In this document: in pieces, positions 10,020-19,584 of the stretch
How the letters are laid out: each line of letters starts with the position of its first letter
Position numbering within the stretch: the stretch's first letter is position 1
Source of the DNA: Halobacteriovorax sp.
Lineage (GTDB): Bacteria; Bdellovibrionota; Bacteriovoracia; Bacteriovoracales; Bacteriovoracaceae
Assembly: GCA_020048985.1 (NCBI GenBank)
Contig: JAIFLR010000020.1
Location: 1 to 64,000, forward strand
Direction of reading: 5' to 3'
Length of the DNA: 64,000 nucleotides
The notes under the pieces: generated by a model
What the model saw: the letters and a program-made list of their open reading frames with translations, nothing else
Databases searched by the model: none
Told to the model about the DNA's origin: nothing
Program-made: the position numbers and the translations under genes

Positions 10020-10584
10020 GGAATTATCAGACCTGATTAACAGAAATGTCTCAGGTGCAAACGCTGTGGCCTACTTAACTGCTGATTCAAAGAAGTTTGA
10101 TTCAAGTATTACGGTTGATGCTAGTCATATCCTAAAAGTTATCGAGTTTCTTAAATCAAATAAAGAAACATCATTCAACTCTCTTCACTGCATCAGCGGT
10201 GTTGATTATATGGATCATATGGAAGTTTGTTACATGCTGACTAACTATGACCCAACAGCTGTGAGAGACGTGACAGTGAAAGTTAAAGTCACTGACCGTG
10301 TAAGTCCTGCAGTTGATTCAATTGTTAACGTATTTGCTGCTGCTAACTTTTTGGAGCGCGAAGTTTTCGACATGTTTGGAATTAAATTTAATAACCATCC
10401 GGATCTGAGAAGAATTCTTTGTCCTGATGATTGGCAAGGATTCCCGCTTCGTAAAGATTACGTAGCTCAGAAAGATTATAACGGCATGACTGTCTATCCA
10501 GACAATAAGATGAATATGGAAGACCGTGAGTTCATCGTTCGTCAGGATATGATTAAAAAAGCGCAAGCTGCGAAAGCTCAATAA
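10012..10584 (+). CDS. nuoC: NADH-quinone oxidoreductase subunit C
   Basis: [38 protein letters not shown]. Confidence 0.94.
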   Translation: MHKELSDLINRNVSGANAVAYLTADSKKFDSSITVDASHILKVIEFLKSNKETSFNSLHCISGVDYMDHMEVCYMLTNYDPTAVRDVTVKVKVTDRVSPAVDSIVNVFAAANFLEREVFDMFGIKFNNHPDLRRILCPDDWQGFPLRKDYVAQKDYNGMTVYPDNKMNMEDREFIVRQDMIKKAQAAKAQ

Positions 10585-10594
10585 GAGGTAAAAT

Positions 10595-11773
10595 ATGCAA
10601 ACCCGTTGGGATGTTGGCGAACCAATAAAGCCGACTCTAAATACTGAAACAGAACAGCTTAAATCAGAACTTCTGACTCTGAATATGGGCCCGCAGCATC
10701 CTGCCACCCACGGAGTTTTGAGAATTGAAATCTGGACTGATTCTGAAATTGTGGCCCACGCTATTCCGCACATTGGTTACCTTCACCGCTGCATGGAAAA
10801 ACATTCAGAAAATATCGACTTTCGTGGTGTGATTCCTTTTGTTGATCGCTTGGATTACCTGGCTTCAATGAACATGGAATGGACCTATGCCATGACGATT
10901 GAAAAGATGTTAGGAACAGAAGTTCCTCGTCGTGCTGAGCTTCTTCGTATTATGACTTGCGAGCTTCAGCGTATTGCCTCTCACTTAATGGCCTTCGGAA
11001 CATACGCCATCGATTTAGGAGCTTTCTCTCCTTTCTTATATGCTTTTGATTACCGTGAAAAAATTCTTCGTTTCTTCGAAGAAGTTTCTGGTGCTCGTCT
11101 TCTTTACAACTACATTTGGATTGGTGGTTTATGGAATGACTGGAATGATGATCAAATCGCAAGAGTTTCAGCTTTCTGTAATGACATGGAAGAAGAAACG
11201 AAGAAATATCACGAGCTTCTTTCAATGAACAAAATCTTCATCGCTCGTACCGCTAATGTTGGTGTGATGAGTGTTCAAGACTGTCTCGATTTTGGTGCTA
11301 CGGGCCCTATCCTTCGTGGAGCAGGGATGAAGTGGGATCTTCGTAAGAATGCTCCTTACTCACTTTATAATGAATTTGATTTTGATGTCCCAGTTGGTGG
11401 GGTTGATGGTGTTGGTCAAGCAGGTGACTGCTGGAACCGTTATATCGTTCGTATGAAAGAAGTTGTTGAGTCGATCAAAATAATCCGTCAGGTAATTGAG
11501 AAACTTGAGCCAGGCTCAATCATGGGCAAAGTGCCTAAGGTCATGAAGCTTCCTGAAGGTGAGGTCTATGTTCGTGCTGAGTGCCCTCGTGGAGAGCTTG
11601 CTTTCCATTTGGTAACTAAAGCCGATGAGAAAATGCCTTATCGTTTAAAAGTTAAGTCTCCCTGTTTTGCACACACATCTATGCTTCCAAGAGTAGCACC
11701 TGGTCAGATGATTGCTGACTTTGTGGCCACTGTAGGATCAATTGATATCGTATTAGGAGAAATAGACAGATGA
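10595..11773 (+). CDS. nuoD: NADH-quinone oxidoreductase subunit D
   Basis: LNMGPQHPATHGVLRIEIWTDSE, GYLHRCMEKHSE, ends GSIDIVLGEIDR. Confidence 0.96.
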   Translation: MQTRWDVGEPIKPTLNTETEQLKSELLTLNMGPQHPATHGVLRIEIWTDSEIVAHAIPHIGYLHRCMEKHSENIDFRGVIPFVDRLDYLASMNMEWTYAMTIEKMLGTEVPRRAELLRIMTCELQRIASHLMAFGTYAIDLGAFSPFLYAFDYREKILRFFEEVSGARLLYNYIWIGGLWNDWNDDQIARVSAFCNDMEEETKKYHELLSMNKIFIARTANVGVMSVQDCLDFGATGPILRGAGMKWDLRKNAPYSLYNEFDFDVPVGGVDGVGQAGDCWNRYIVRMKEVVESIKIIRQVIEKLEPGSIMGKVPKVMKLPEGEVYVRAECPRGELAFHLVTKADEKMPYRLKVKSPCFAHTSMLPRVAPGQMIADFVATVGSIDIVLGEIDR

Positions 11774-12279
11774 GTACACAAGTTCACCATCCATCTTCTG
11801 TTAAAGAATATTTCGGTGGTCTATGGGACGGTATCACGTCGAGTCTTAAAGGTATGTGGATTACGTTCCGCTACGTTTGGGCCGTTAAGCCAGTTTCAAT
11901 TGAATACCCTGAAGTTCGAGAAGTCCTTCCTGAGCGCGCTCGTATGCGTCTCTTTAACGATTCTCTTAACTGCATCAGCTGTACTCAATGTGCTATGGCA
12001 TGTCCGGTAGATTGCATCTACATCGCTTCAGAGAAACTTCCTGAAGGATCAGAGATTAAAAAAACCAGCAATGGGCAAGCGATACGTCTGAAGCTCACTC
12101 AATTTACAATTGATACAGCACTTTGCTGTTACTGCGGGCTTTGCACGACAGTGTGTCCTACTGAGTGTCTGACTCACTCTCATGATTATGAATTCTCGGC
12201 CTACACAATTGATCAGATGAAATATGATTATTTGGCGCCGGATATTACGGCCTGGAGAGATCGTATTGTTAAAGCTTAA
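11770..12279 (+). CDS. nuoI: NADH-quinone oxidoreductase subunit I (2x[4Fe-4S] ferredoxin)
   Basis: CISCTQCAMACPVDC and CCYCGLCTTVCPTEC motifs; overlaps the nuoD stop. Confidence 0.93.
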   Translation: MSTQVHHPSSVKEYFGGLWDGITSSLKGMWITFRYVWAVKPVSIEYPEVREVLPERARMRLFNDSLNCISCTQCAMACPVDCIYIASEKLPEGSEIKKTSNGQAIRLKLTQFTIDTALCCYCGLCTTVCPTECLTHSHDYEFSAYTIDQMKYDYLAPDITAWRDRIVKA

Positions 12280-12296
12280 AAGAAATTAAAAAGCGA

Positions 12297-12322
12297 AGGC
12301 CCCTTTATGGGGCCTTTTTTTT
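12297..12322 (+). terminator. Rho-independent terminator after nuoI
   Basis: AGGCCCC-TTTAT-GGGGCCT followed by a T-run. Confidence 0.9.
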
Positions 12323-12323
12323 A

Positions 12324-13444
12324 TTATTGAGGAGCTGTTAAGTCATCAGTCCGTAAAAGTCTATATAGTGAGTATGAGCAAGCCTCGCCAGGATAACAGC
12401 TGCCATGAACCCCTACCATATGACCCTTGCTTGATATTAAGCCCGAAGGGATCAAGTAGTTTAAATTAGCTCTCGGGACGGAGTATATGAGCTCGCCTGT
12501 CTTACTGTGGAAGGCACTAAAAATTGGTGACGAAAGATTTCTCGGAGAAAAAGAACCATAAATAATATTCTTCTGATTATCAATTGCGCAAATAAAACCA
12601 CTGTCTAAAAATTCTGGGTAGTATTTAAATTCGTCTAGCCTCGGCTTTATTCTTTTGTTGCCGGGAATTCACATAGTTTATATCTATCATCATAATCAAT
12701 AGAGGTTATTGAAGTAGGACGTGAAGTTCCCCTTAAATGTCCTTGGACTTTCAAGTTTTCTTTAATTCTTTCGGGTGTATTGTAGAAATGCGCTCTGTTT
12801 AATTTGTTAATTTCTATTGAATCTTGTCCTTTAATCCACCAAAGGCATGTTATCGCTTCAAGATCTTTATCAGAGGCGTGAATAGCAGCACTTTTATTGT
12901 TTGAGTTTAAAATCATTAGTTGCATTTTTTTGGTACTTTGCTTTAATGCTTTGTTCGTGCTCGGAGTGTTGGCGATTGGATATCTTTCATTTATCCATCT
13001 TTGGACATCATCCCGTACACCACTGTTATCAGAGTCGATCCCGGCCAGAGTTTTCTTACCTTCATCACCAGGGTCAGCAACCTCCAAAGAATTATCAATG
13101 GTGAAAGTGATGAAAGCTACCAAAGCAGTCTCATCCTTTGAAGAATTTCCTGAGGTTGTTTGGACTTTGACTCTATACTCGTAATTACCTGGTTTAAGTG
13201 CGCTGCCTTTAAATTTTCCGATTGTATGATTCCCTTCCTTGTAGACCTCACCTTTAAATTCAGATGCGCCATTCTTTGGCTTAAAGAAGGCTTCAGATAT
13301 AAATGCAAAGCCTTCCAGCTTAACTTTTACATATGCCTCTTTGACGGGTGAATTTATGGGGGTCGCTATCAGTTTCTCTTTTGCCTGCACCAGATTTGGT
13401 TGGAAAATAATCACGCTAAATAATGCCAAATGAAGAAATCTCAC
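12324..13444 (-). pseudogene. Secreted protein gene, apparently frameshifted near 12650-12668
   Basis: 265-aa ORF (12647-13444, signal peptide) runs out of frame just before a 100+ codon open frame with coding-like sequence (..PGNKRIKPRLDEFKYYPEFLDSGFICAIDNQKNIIYGSF...LLRTDDLTAPQ*) ending at 12324; the second frame has no usual start codon at its beginning. Confidence 0.65.
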
Positions 13445-13595
13445 GCAAAAACTCCAGAAAACAATTCACGGTAAAAATTAGATATTCTGTAGTTTCGGTT
13501 GAATTAAAAGATTGCTAGACTTAATTTTTCTAAATAATTGGCGGAATTCAATATTCCAGTTGCTTAGCTTGTTGACAATATTCTCTTCGAAAAAA

Positions 13596-13606
13596 GGGGG
13601 GGGGGG
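13596..13606. repeat. Homopolymer tract of 11 G
   Basis: aaaaaaGGGGGGGGGGGtta, immediately adjacent to the stop codon of the 13607-13927 minus-strand gene. Confidence 0.95.
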
Positions 13607-13927
13607 TTATTTTGCGACAATATATTCCATGACCATCTCATTCTTTTTCATCTTACCCCTGAATTTAATGGGGGTTTGACTGTTAAGTGGTCGAACAGCA
13701 ATAAATTCGAGAGAAGCATAAGAGCTATAGATACTTACTTTGGAGGCCACTCCGCTGACGATGACAAAATCGGGAGTGCCTCTTTTGAGGATTCCTTCCT
13801 GGTTTGTGGCAGTCGAATTTCCATCTGAGAGACTTGATTTGCTCTCAAGTTCTCTGGTGGAAATACTGACGTCTTTTCCACATCCTGAAACAATGAATAA
13901 AACAATGATTAAAAGTTTATTAACCAT
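13607..13927 (-). CDS. Small lipoprotein
   Basis: MVNKLLIIVLFIVSGCGKDVS lipobox; start overlaps the upstream gene stop. Confidence 0.55.
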   Translation of the reverse strand: MVNKLLIIVLFIVSGCGKDVSISTRELESKSSLSDGNSTATNQEGILKRGTPDFVIVSGVASKVSIYSSYASLEFIAVRPLNSQTPIKFRGKMKKNEMVMEYIVAK

Positions 13928-14318
13928 CACTGATTGTTCCATCGATTTTTAGTTTTCCAGCTTCTTCTTTAATGATGAATTCTGTACGAGAGGAGTGTTC
14001 GTCTTCACCATCACCATCTCTCTTTGCCGAGAAGAATTCTCCCATTTTGCTTTTTTTCCATTTATTCAATAATAGACCCAGTCCCTTTTTCTTTTTCTCT
14101 TTGGGGACTGATTTTACTTTCGAGATAAATTTTTCTTTCCCACCATTTTGAGCAAGGAAGTTTTCAGTGAAAACGTCCTCAACTAATTCTACATTGTGGT
14201 ATTTGGTAACCTCATCATATTTTTCAAATAGCTCCTGCATTTCCTTATCACTTCTGGCAAATGCACTTACTGAGAGAAAGCATATTAATAACGTTTTGAT
14301 AATAATTTGAAATCGCAT
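13920..14318 (-). CDS. Secreted hypothetical protein
   Basis: Signal peptide MRFQIIIKTLLICFLSVSAFA; flanking gene overlaps suggest an operon. Confidence 0.6.
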   Translation of the reverse strand: MRFQIIIKTLLICFLSVSAFARSDKEMQELFEKYDEVTKYHNVELVEDVFTENFLAQNGGKEKFISKVKSVPKEKKKKGLGLLLNKWKKSKMGEFFSAKRDGDGEDEHSSRTEFIIKEEAGKLKIDGTISDG

Positions 14319-15136
14319 CCGTACTCCTTAGCTTTCTGCTGAATGGTGTCCATGTAGTTAGTGAAATTTCCGGGACAAGTGGTTCTGTGATATTGATTGT
14401 GATAGGCCAGTGATTTAATACGTGGATACTTTTTTTGTAGCTGACAAGAAAGTCGCGCCACCATATCAATGGTATCGGCAGTGGGATTTCTCGTCTCAAC
14501 CGTGGGATCATATCCGCCGGGATTAATGCTCCCATTATAAGCAGCATAGTTGCCATTGATTACAACACCAATGGTTGTCACATTGGCCTTAATCTTTTTA
14601 TTTTTCACTAGGGTAGAGTCAAATTTAGGGACTTGATTTTCTTTGCCGCACAGGATTTTTTTAGCGGCCCATAATTTTGATTGAACGGCATCCATTGGAA
14701 CAAAAATATTGCTTCCAGCGTGGGCGCCAACAATTTCAAACGGCCTTCCCACCGATGCTTTAGGAAGGGGCAATGCCATTCCTTCATAGGGGGAATTAAT
14801 CACAAAGCTATAGGCGATCATATACCAGGGATCACTTGAGCTGCCACGGTTCAAGTGATAAGCGTTGATGTCTTCAGGCGTATAGGTGGCAGGTGTTTCT
14901 GAGTGGTGAATCACGATTGTATCCACCATTTCTGTTGGACGCATACAAAATGAAGCTTTCTTGTTCCTAAGATAACTGACTTCCTGAACGTCGATCAGAT
15001 CATCTTCTGGCAACTCTGCTTTCAGAGCTTCACCTTCATAGAGCAGTTGACTCATGTCGGGGATGCTGACAAAACCCGAATCCTCTGCGAAAGCAGTGGA
15101 ATGTAGAAGTATTAGGAGCGGTAATAGTCTCTTCAC
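14285..15136 (-). CDS. Secreted N-acetylmuramoyl-L-alanine amidase (Amidase_2/PGRP fold)
   Basis: Signal peptide; TIVIHHSETPATYTPEDINAYHLNRG; LAYHNQYHRTTCPGNF. Confidence 0.85.
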   Translation of the reverse strand: MKRLLPLLILLHSTAFAEDSGFVSIPDMSQLLYEGEALKAELPEDDLIDVQEVSYLRNKKASFCMRPTEMVDTIVIHHSETPATYTPEDINAYHLNRGSSSDPWYMIAYSFVINSPYEGMALPLPKASVGRPFEIVGAHAGSNIFVPMDAVQSKLWAAKKILCGKENQVPKFDSTLVKNKKIKANVTTIGVVINGNYAAYNGSINPGGYDPTVETRNPTADTIDMVARLSCQLQKKYPRIKSLAYHNQYHRTTCPGNFTNYMDTIQQKAKEYGCDFKLLSKRY

Positions 15137-15265
15137 AGTTGACCCTTTTTATTCCTTATCGGAATGGTCGGGTAAAACTTAATAAGCCCATTTTCTCCCT
15201 AATTAAAAATTCTTGAGATATCGTGGACTTGCGTTGTAAGATAAGAGTAAGAGTAAGAGGAAGCA

Positions 15266-15490
15266 ATGGAATTCAAAAACTTTTCTGATTTCTACCAATT
15301 TTACCTTCGAGAGCACTCGAATATTATGTGCAGAAAGCTCCATTTTCTGGGCACTTGTGGTGTTATTGCCCTTCTTCATTTTGTCTTTGAAAAAAATCGA
15401 CCGGCCACTTTTAAGCACCCGTATTACAGCCTTCTAGGTGATTTCAGAATGTTCTGGGATATCCTTGCCGGTAGAGTCAGGGCCTTCTAA
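15266..15490 (+). CDS. Short Mpo1-like (DUF962) protein
   Basis: YLREHSNIMCRKLHFLGT ... HFVFEKNRPATFKHPYYSLLGDFRMFWDILAGR matches the DUF962 ends but lacks the usual middle segment. Confidence 0.7.
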   Translation: MEFKNFSDFYQFYLREHSNIMCRKLHFLGTCGVIALLHFVFEKNRPATFKHPYYSLLGDFRMFWDILAGRVRAF

Positions 15491-16275
15491 GAACTCGCAC
15501 TCGAATAAGTTCTCAAACCTCTTCTCCAGAAATAAAGCATGATTATCCAAAGACTAACACTCACTGCTGTGAGGTGGAAAAATGTCGGCCAGTGAAAGGC
15601 TTCTATAAAAAGACGAACTGGAAAAGACGCTATCAGTGCAAACGGTAAGAAAATTGTAAAAACAATCCTCAGCCATCCCTTAAAAATTTTGTCGGGTCTC
15701 TCCATGGCAATACCCATGCTGTAAAATAGATCCATAAAGCCCTTAGTACTTTGAGTCCAGAAAACCGGCAGGATCATGAGCATCTGGCAGCAATAATAGA
15801 TAAGTGTGCCGTTAATTAATAACAAAATAAGCAGCAATACATTCCAGGCAGATATGTCCTGAGAGTAGGACAAAAGACTATAGGCAAAAATCCCTATCGC
15901 AATCAGAAGATTCATAAATGAGCTTGCGGAGAATTCCCGCAATGACAAAAAGAACAAAGGAGAAACAGGCCTGATTAAATGATAATCCAGATCCCCTCGA
16001 TTTATGTGAAAAGGAAGCCACCACAAATTGCTGGAAAGAACTGTCATGCTGATGGCATCGACTAAAATATAACTAGAAACAAAAATCATCATTTGTTCTT
16101 CAGTCCATCCAGCAAGCAAAGGCGTATGAAGGAAGAGGACTTTAAAAAACAGAATATTGACCGTGTAGTAGAGAATATCCATCACAATCTTAAAAGTGAA
16201 ATCGACACGAAATTCCATCGCCTTAGAGAACGAAAAACGCAGGAAATAAACATAGAGTTTTAGGTAGCGTTTCAT
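15487..16275 (-). CDS. ABC-2 type transporter permease (COG3694-like)
   Basis: Multi-TM; NLWWLPFHINRGDLDYHLIRPVSPLF; downstream of paired permease and ATPase. Confidence 0.85.
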   Translation of the reverse strand: MKRYLKLYVYFLRFSFSKAMEFRVDFTFKIVMDILYYTVNILFFKVLFLHTPLLAGWTEEQMMIFVSSYILVDAISMTVLSSNLWWLPFHINRGDLDYHLIRPVSPLFFLSLREFSASSFMNLLIAIGIFAYSLLSYSQDISAWNVLLLILLLINGTLIYYCCQMLMILPVFWTQSTKGFMDLFYSMGIAMERPDKIFKGWLRIVFTIFLPFALIASFPVRLFIEAFHWPTFFHLTAVSVSLWIIMLYFWRRGLRTYSSASS

Positions 16276-17074
16276 ATTCCAACACCCGTATATCTATGCT
16301 GCCCTTTTTCAACATCATTTTCACGACTCCCCAAAAGAATAAAATCCAGATGAAAAGGATAAGGACACCCTTTGATACTTCAGCAAAGTTCGAAAGACCC
16401 ATAATGGTACGGACTGGTAAACTAATTAAATAGGGGAATGGCGTCCAAAGGAGAGTTTCCTGGGCCCAGGCCGGCAGGAAAGTGAGGGGGATAAATCCTC
16501 CACCAAAAAATGAAACAAAGAATCTGAGCATCACAGCGAGTGACCAAATATTGTCGGCCCAAAGTGAAATCATTTCAATTAAAATCGCCATCATCCCATA
16601 CACCGCTGCAGCCACGAAAAAGAACAATACTCCAGAAATTAAGTTCCCAACGTCGGCAAGCATAAATGGAGAACTTGAAATAAACGTTCTGAACAGGCAG
16701 TAAATCAGAATGAGTTGGAAAACATAAAACATACTGTAGGTCAGATAAGTAATGGTCTTGTACTGAAAAACGGAGAGAGGATACAGGAGATATCTGGTGA
16801 AGGTTCCGTCATAAACTTCACGAGCCAAAAAACCAATATTCTCGCCTGTCAGAATCCTCGTTCCGATGGGGATAATAAGGTAGTTCAGATTCATCATCTC
16901 AAGAGTGTAGCCTTTCATGGTGGTGACACCTTGCGAGTCGTAGATCATTTGCCAAAATGCCCGTGCTACCAGAATTTGAATCAGGATTTGTCCCAGGAAA
17001 GTAACCCAGAAGTCAGATCGATAGGCCAGGATTTTACGTAGCTCTAAGGCAGCGACGTGTTTCCACCATTTCAT
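16223..17074 (-). CDS. ABC-2 type transporter permease (COG4587-like)
   Basis: Multi-TM; REVYDGTFTRYLLYPLSVFQY; operon context. Confidence 0.85.
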   Translation of the reverse strand: MKWWKHVAALELRKILAYRSDFWVTFLGQILIQILVARAFWQMIYDSQGVTTMKGYTLEMMNLNYLIIPIGTRILTGENIGFLAREVYDGTFTRYLLYPLSVFQYKTITYLTYSMFYVFQLILIYCLFRTFISSSPFMLADVGNLISGVLFFFVAAAVYGMMAILIEMISLWADNIWSLAVMLRFFVSFFGGGFIPLTFLPAWAQETLLWTPFPYLISLPVRTIMGLSNFAEVSKGVLILFIWILFFWGVVKMMLKKGSIDIRVLEYETLPKTLCLFPAFFVL

Positions 17075-17997
17075 GTTGGTGTGACTCCACTTCGCATGAT
17101 CGATTCAATAATATCTTCAATGGAGGGATCGTGAATGTTTAAATCCAGTACTTCATTTTCTTCAAATATCTGATGAGTCTTTTTGGCGAGTTCCATTCTT
17201 GGCACATTCACTTTGAAAGTTTTTTCTTGAGTCGTTACACTCAGTACTTTCTCGTCCCCCATCATGCGCTGAACATTCTTAAGTGAGCCGTCATAAACGA
17301 ACTCACCTTCTTTGATGATCACAATGCGCGGACATAATTCTTTAATGTCTTCCATGTAATGGGAAGTCAAAATCGTGATTGGTTTAAATTCTTTTTGGTA
17401 CTGACGTAAAAACACTCGTACGGCTTTCTGGGCCGAAATATCGAGACCAATAGTTGGTTCATCTAAAAAGATAACTTTTGGGTTATGAAGAAGAGCGGCC
17501 ATTAATTCGATTTTCATTCTTTCGCCGAGAGAGAGTTTTCTCACCTGCGTTTTTAACTGATCTTTAACCATTAATGTTTCGGCCAAAAACTCGACATTGT
17601 ATTTATATTGGGCATCCGGAATCTGATAGATTTCTTTTAAAAGGATGAAGCTATCAAGAGCTGGCAAGTCCCACCACACCTGGTTTTTTTGTCCCATAAT
17701 GAGTGCCATCTGGCGCCTGTACTCATTGGAGCGCTCCCAAGGAACAAACCCCATCACACTGGCCTCACCGGAGGTTGGATGAACAATGCCGGCAAGTATT
17801 TTAATCAGCGTTGTTTTACCGGCCCCATTGGCCCCAATTAAGCCGATAATTTCACCTTGCTGAATTTCAAGATTCACTGATTTGAGAGCTTCTTTAGTGC
17901 GAGTTTCACGGGAGAAGAGAGACTTGATGGAACCTTTAAGACCTGGTTCTTTAACATGGGAGGTGAAGTTTTTCTTTAGATCTTTAACCTGGATCAT
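17071..17997 (-). CDS. ABC transporter ATP-binding protein (COG4586-like)
   Basis: Walker A GANGAGKTTLIK, signature LSLGERMKIELMAALLHNPKVIFLDEPTIGLD. Confidence 0.95.
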   Translation of the reverse strand: MIQVKDLKKNFTSHVKEPGLKGSIKSLFSRETRTKEALKSVNLEIQQGEIIGLIGANGAGKTTLIKILAGIVHPTSGEASVMGFVPWERSNEYRRQMALIMGQKNQVWWDLPALDSFILLKEIYQIPDAQYKYNVEFLAETLMVKDQLKTQVRKLSLGERMKIELMAALLHNPKVIFLDEPTIGLDISAQKAVRVFLRQYQKEFKPITILTSHYMEDIKELCPRIVIIKEGEFVYDGSLKNVQRMMGDEKVLSVTTQEKTFKVNVPRMELAKKTHQIFEENEVLDLNIHDPSIEDIIESIMRSGVTPT

Positions 17998-19205
17998 AAT
18001 TTCTCCAAGACTAAACCTTTAAGATAGTTTCCTTCTGGGAAGCCCTTAATCGTTGGACAGTCTTGACCCAGGGATAAACGCATGCCCAATTTGTAATTGA
18101 GTTTAAGTTCACCAAGGATCTCTTGAATTGTTTTTTCAAACTTTTGATTGGTCACCTGGTGGGTATTCAAGAAAATGACCATGTGGCCTTTTGGATTGAG
18201 TACCTTGTCTATTTTTGAAATCAAATCTTTATAGCTTTTTATCGCCGAGGTTCTTTTTTCTCCATCTGACGAAGATGAAGGTGGGTCACAAATAATGAAA
18301 TCAAATTTTCTTTCTTCTTGGCGCAGCTTCACTAACGCTTCTTCGGCACTCATGGTAAGGGCTTCGTGTTGGGCCGAATTTAGTTCCGGATTAAGTCCCA
18401 AGTTCTGCTGAAGCCATTCAATATATTTAGGTGATAGATCCACGGATGTGACTTGTTTGGCACCGAGTTTCATCGCCCAAAGAGAGAAGGCACCTGTATA
18501 GCAATAAAGATTAAGAACTGCAGTTTCAGCCGTGATGTATTTCTTCAGGGCATGTCTGACGGAGCTCATATCAGTATAGAGTCCATGATCGTAGGAGCTG
18601 CCAAGACGAATTAAATATTGAAGTCCAAATTCCTGAATATGGAATTCGTCTCTTCTTCCAGATTCACTCGCATTTACGGGAAGCTTTTGCAGTTCGCGCG
18701 TTTCGCCTCTGGTTTGAAACCATATATTGTCGTCTTTTATCTCAGGGAAGATTTCCTGAATGGTCGTTTGAATGATGGATTTATAACGATTCCAAAAACC
18801 TGTGAAAAATTGAATCAGGATGCGGTCTTTTAGTCTTAGAACGAATAATCCTGGTAGTTGATCGGCTTCACCAAAAACTAAATAATAATTTTCACGCTCT
18901 TTAAGGGCAGCCTCTTGCAGTCTTTTTTCCATCGCGAGGTCTAATCTTGCCTGGATACTCGCCGTAAAGTGCTGGGCTTCGCGCTCAAAGGGAAACTTTG
19001 TACTCCAAACTCTGGCCTTAACGTTTTTATGGTTTGGATCATGGAGAAGAAGTGCCATGGGCCGCTTGCGATCATCAGTGGCGATGATGAACTCGCTTTG
19101 TCTTGGGAACCTATTAGAGAAATTATCCGCTGTAATCCACGGATGGCCGGACCGAATCAACTTAATTGAAATCGGATGGATAAGGCATTCAGGAATTTTA
19201 TTCAT
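17994..19205 (-). CDS. Class I SAM-dependent rRNA (cytosine-C5) methyltransferase, RlmI-like
   Basis: PUA-like N-terminus (RSGHPWITADNFSN), VLNLYCYTGAFSLWAMKLGA, DFIICDPPSSSS. Confidence 0.88.
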   Translation of the reverse strand: MNKIPECLIHPISIKLIRSGHPWITADNFSNRFPRQSEFIIATDDRKRPMALLLHDPNHKNVKARVWSTKFPFEREAQHFTASIQARLDLAMEKRLQEAALKERENYYLVFGEADQLPGLFVLRLKDRILIQFFTGFWNRYKSIIQTTIQEIFPEIKDDNIWFQTRGETRELQKLPVNASESGRRDEFHIQEFGLQYLIRLGSSYDHGLYTDMSSVRHALKKYITAETAVLNLYCYTGAFSLWAMKLGAKQVTSVDLSPKYIEWLQQNLGLNPELNSAQHEALTMSAEEALVKLRQEERKFDFIICDPPSSSSDGEKRTSAIKSYKDLISKIDKVLNPKGHMVIFLNTHQVTNQKFEKTIQEILGELKLNYKLGMRLSLGQDCPTIKGFPEGNYLKGLVLEKL

Positions 19206-19206
19206 T

Positions 19207-19506
19207 TTACTGCTTTAAGTTATTAACTCGTTCTTCTGTTTTATCTAAAAGGCGCAAAAGGATATTGGTCGCAAGGTAAGGATTCTTTAAATGCTCAGTA
19301 AGCCCAAGATTCTCCATGATCTGCTGGCACTCAGAAGTCACTTCGTTGTGGAAGGGATCAAAATTTAATCCGAGATACTTGAGTTTAGTCATGGTCAGTT
19401 CAGCTTCGATGAGACCCTTGGCCATAAGATTTTTTTCAAATTCCAAGACGAAATTTTCAGGAGTTTCCGTGGCCGCAGCTGGAGTGTTTTTCAGAAGTGA
19501 ATTCAT
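19207..19506 (-). CDS. Hypothetical protein
   Basis: Coding-like 99-aa ORF directly upstream of the methyltransferase. Confidence 0.5.
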   Translation of the reverse strand: MNSLLKNTPAAATETPENFVLEFEKNLMAKGLIEAELTMTKLKYLGLNFDPFHNEVTSECQQIMENLGLTEHLKNPYLATNILLRLLDKTEERVNNLKQ

Positions 19507-19584
19507 GCGTTTGAAATTATGACAAGGAGTTGCATGCTGTCAATTAAAGGGGCAAGATCTGCAGTACTTTTCTAAGGAATAACC

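Noticed and set aside
10318-10773. 151-aa minus-strand ORF
   Set aside because: Antisense to nuoC/nuoD, which are unambiguous
15203-15418. 71-aa minus-strand ORF
   Set aside because: Overlaps the Mpo1-like gene antisense, and the plus-strand product has clear family motifs
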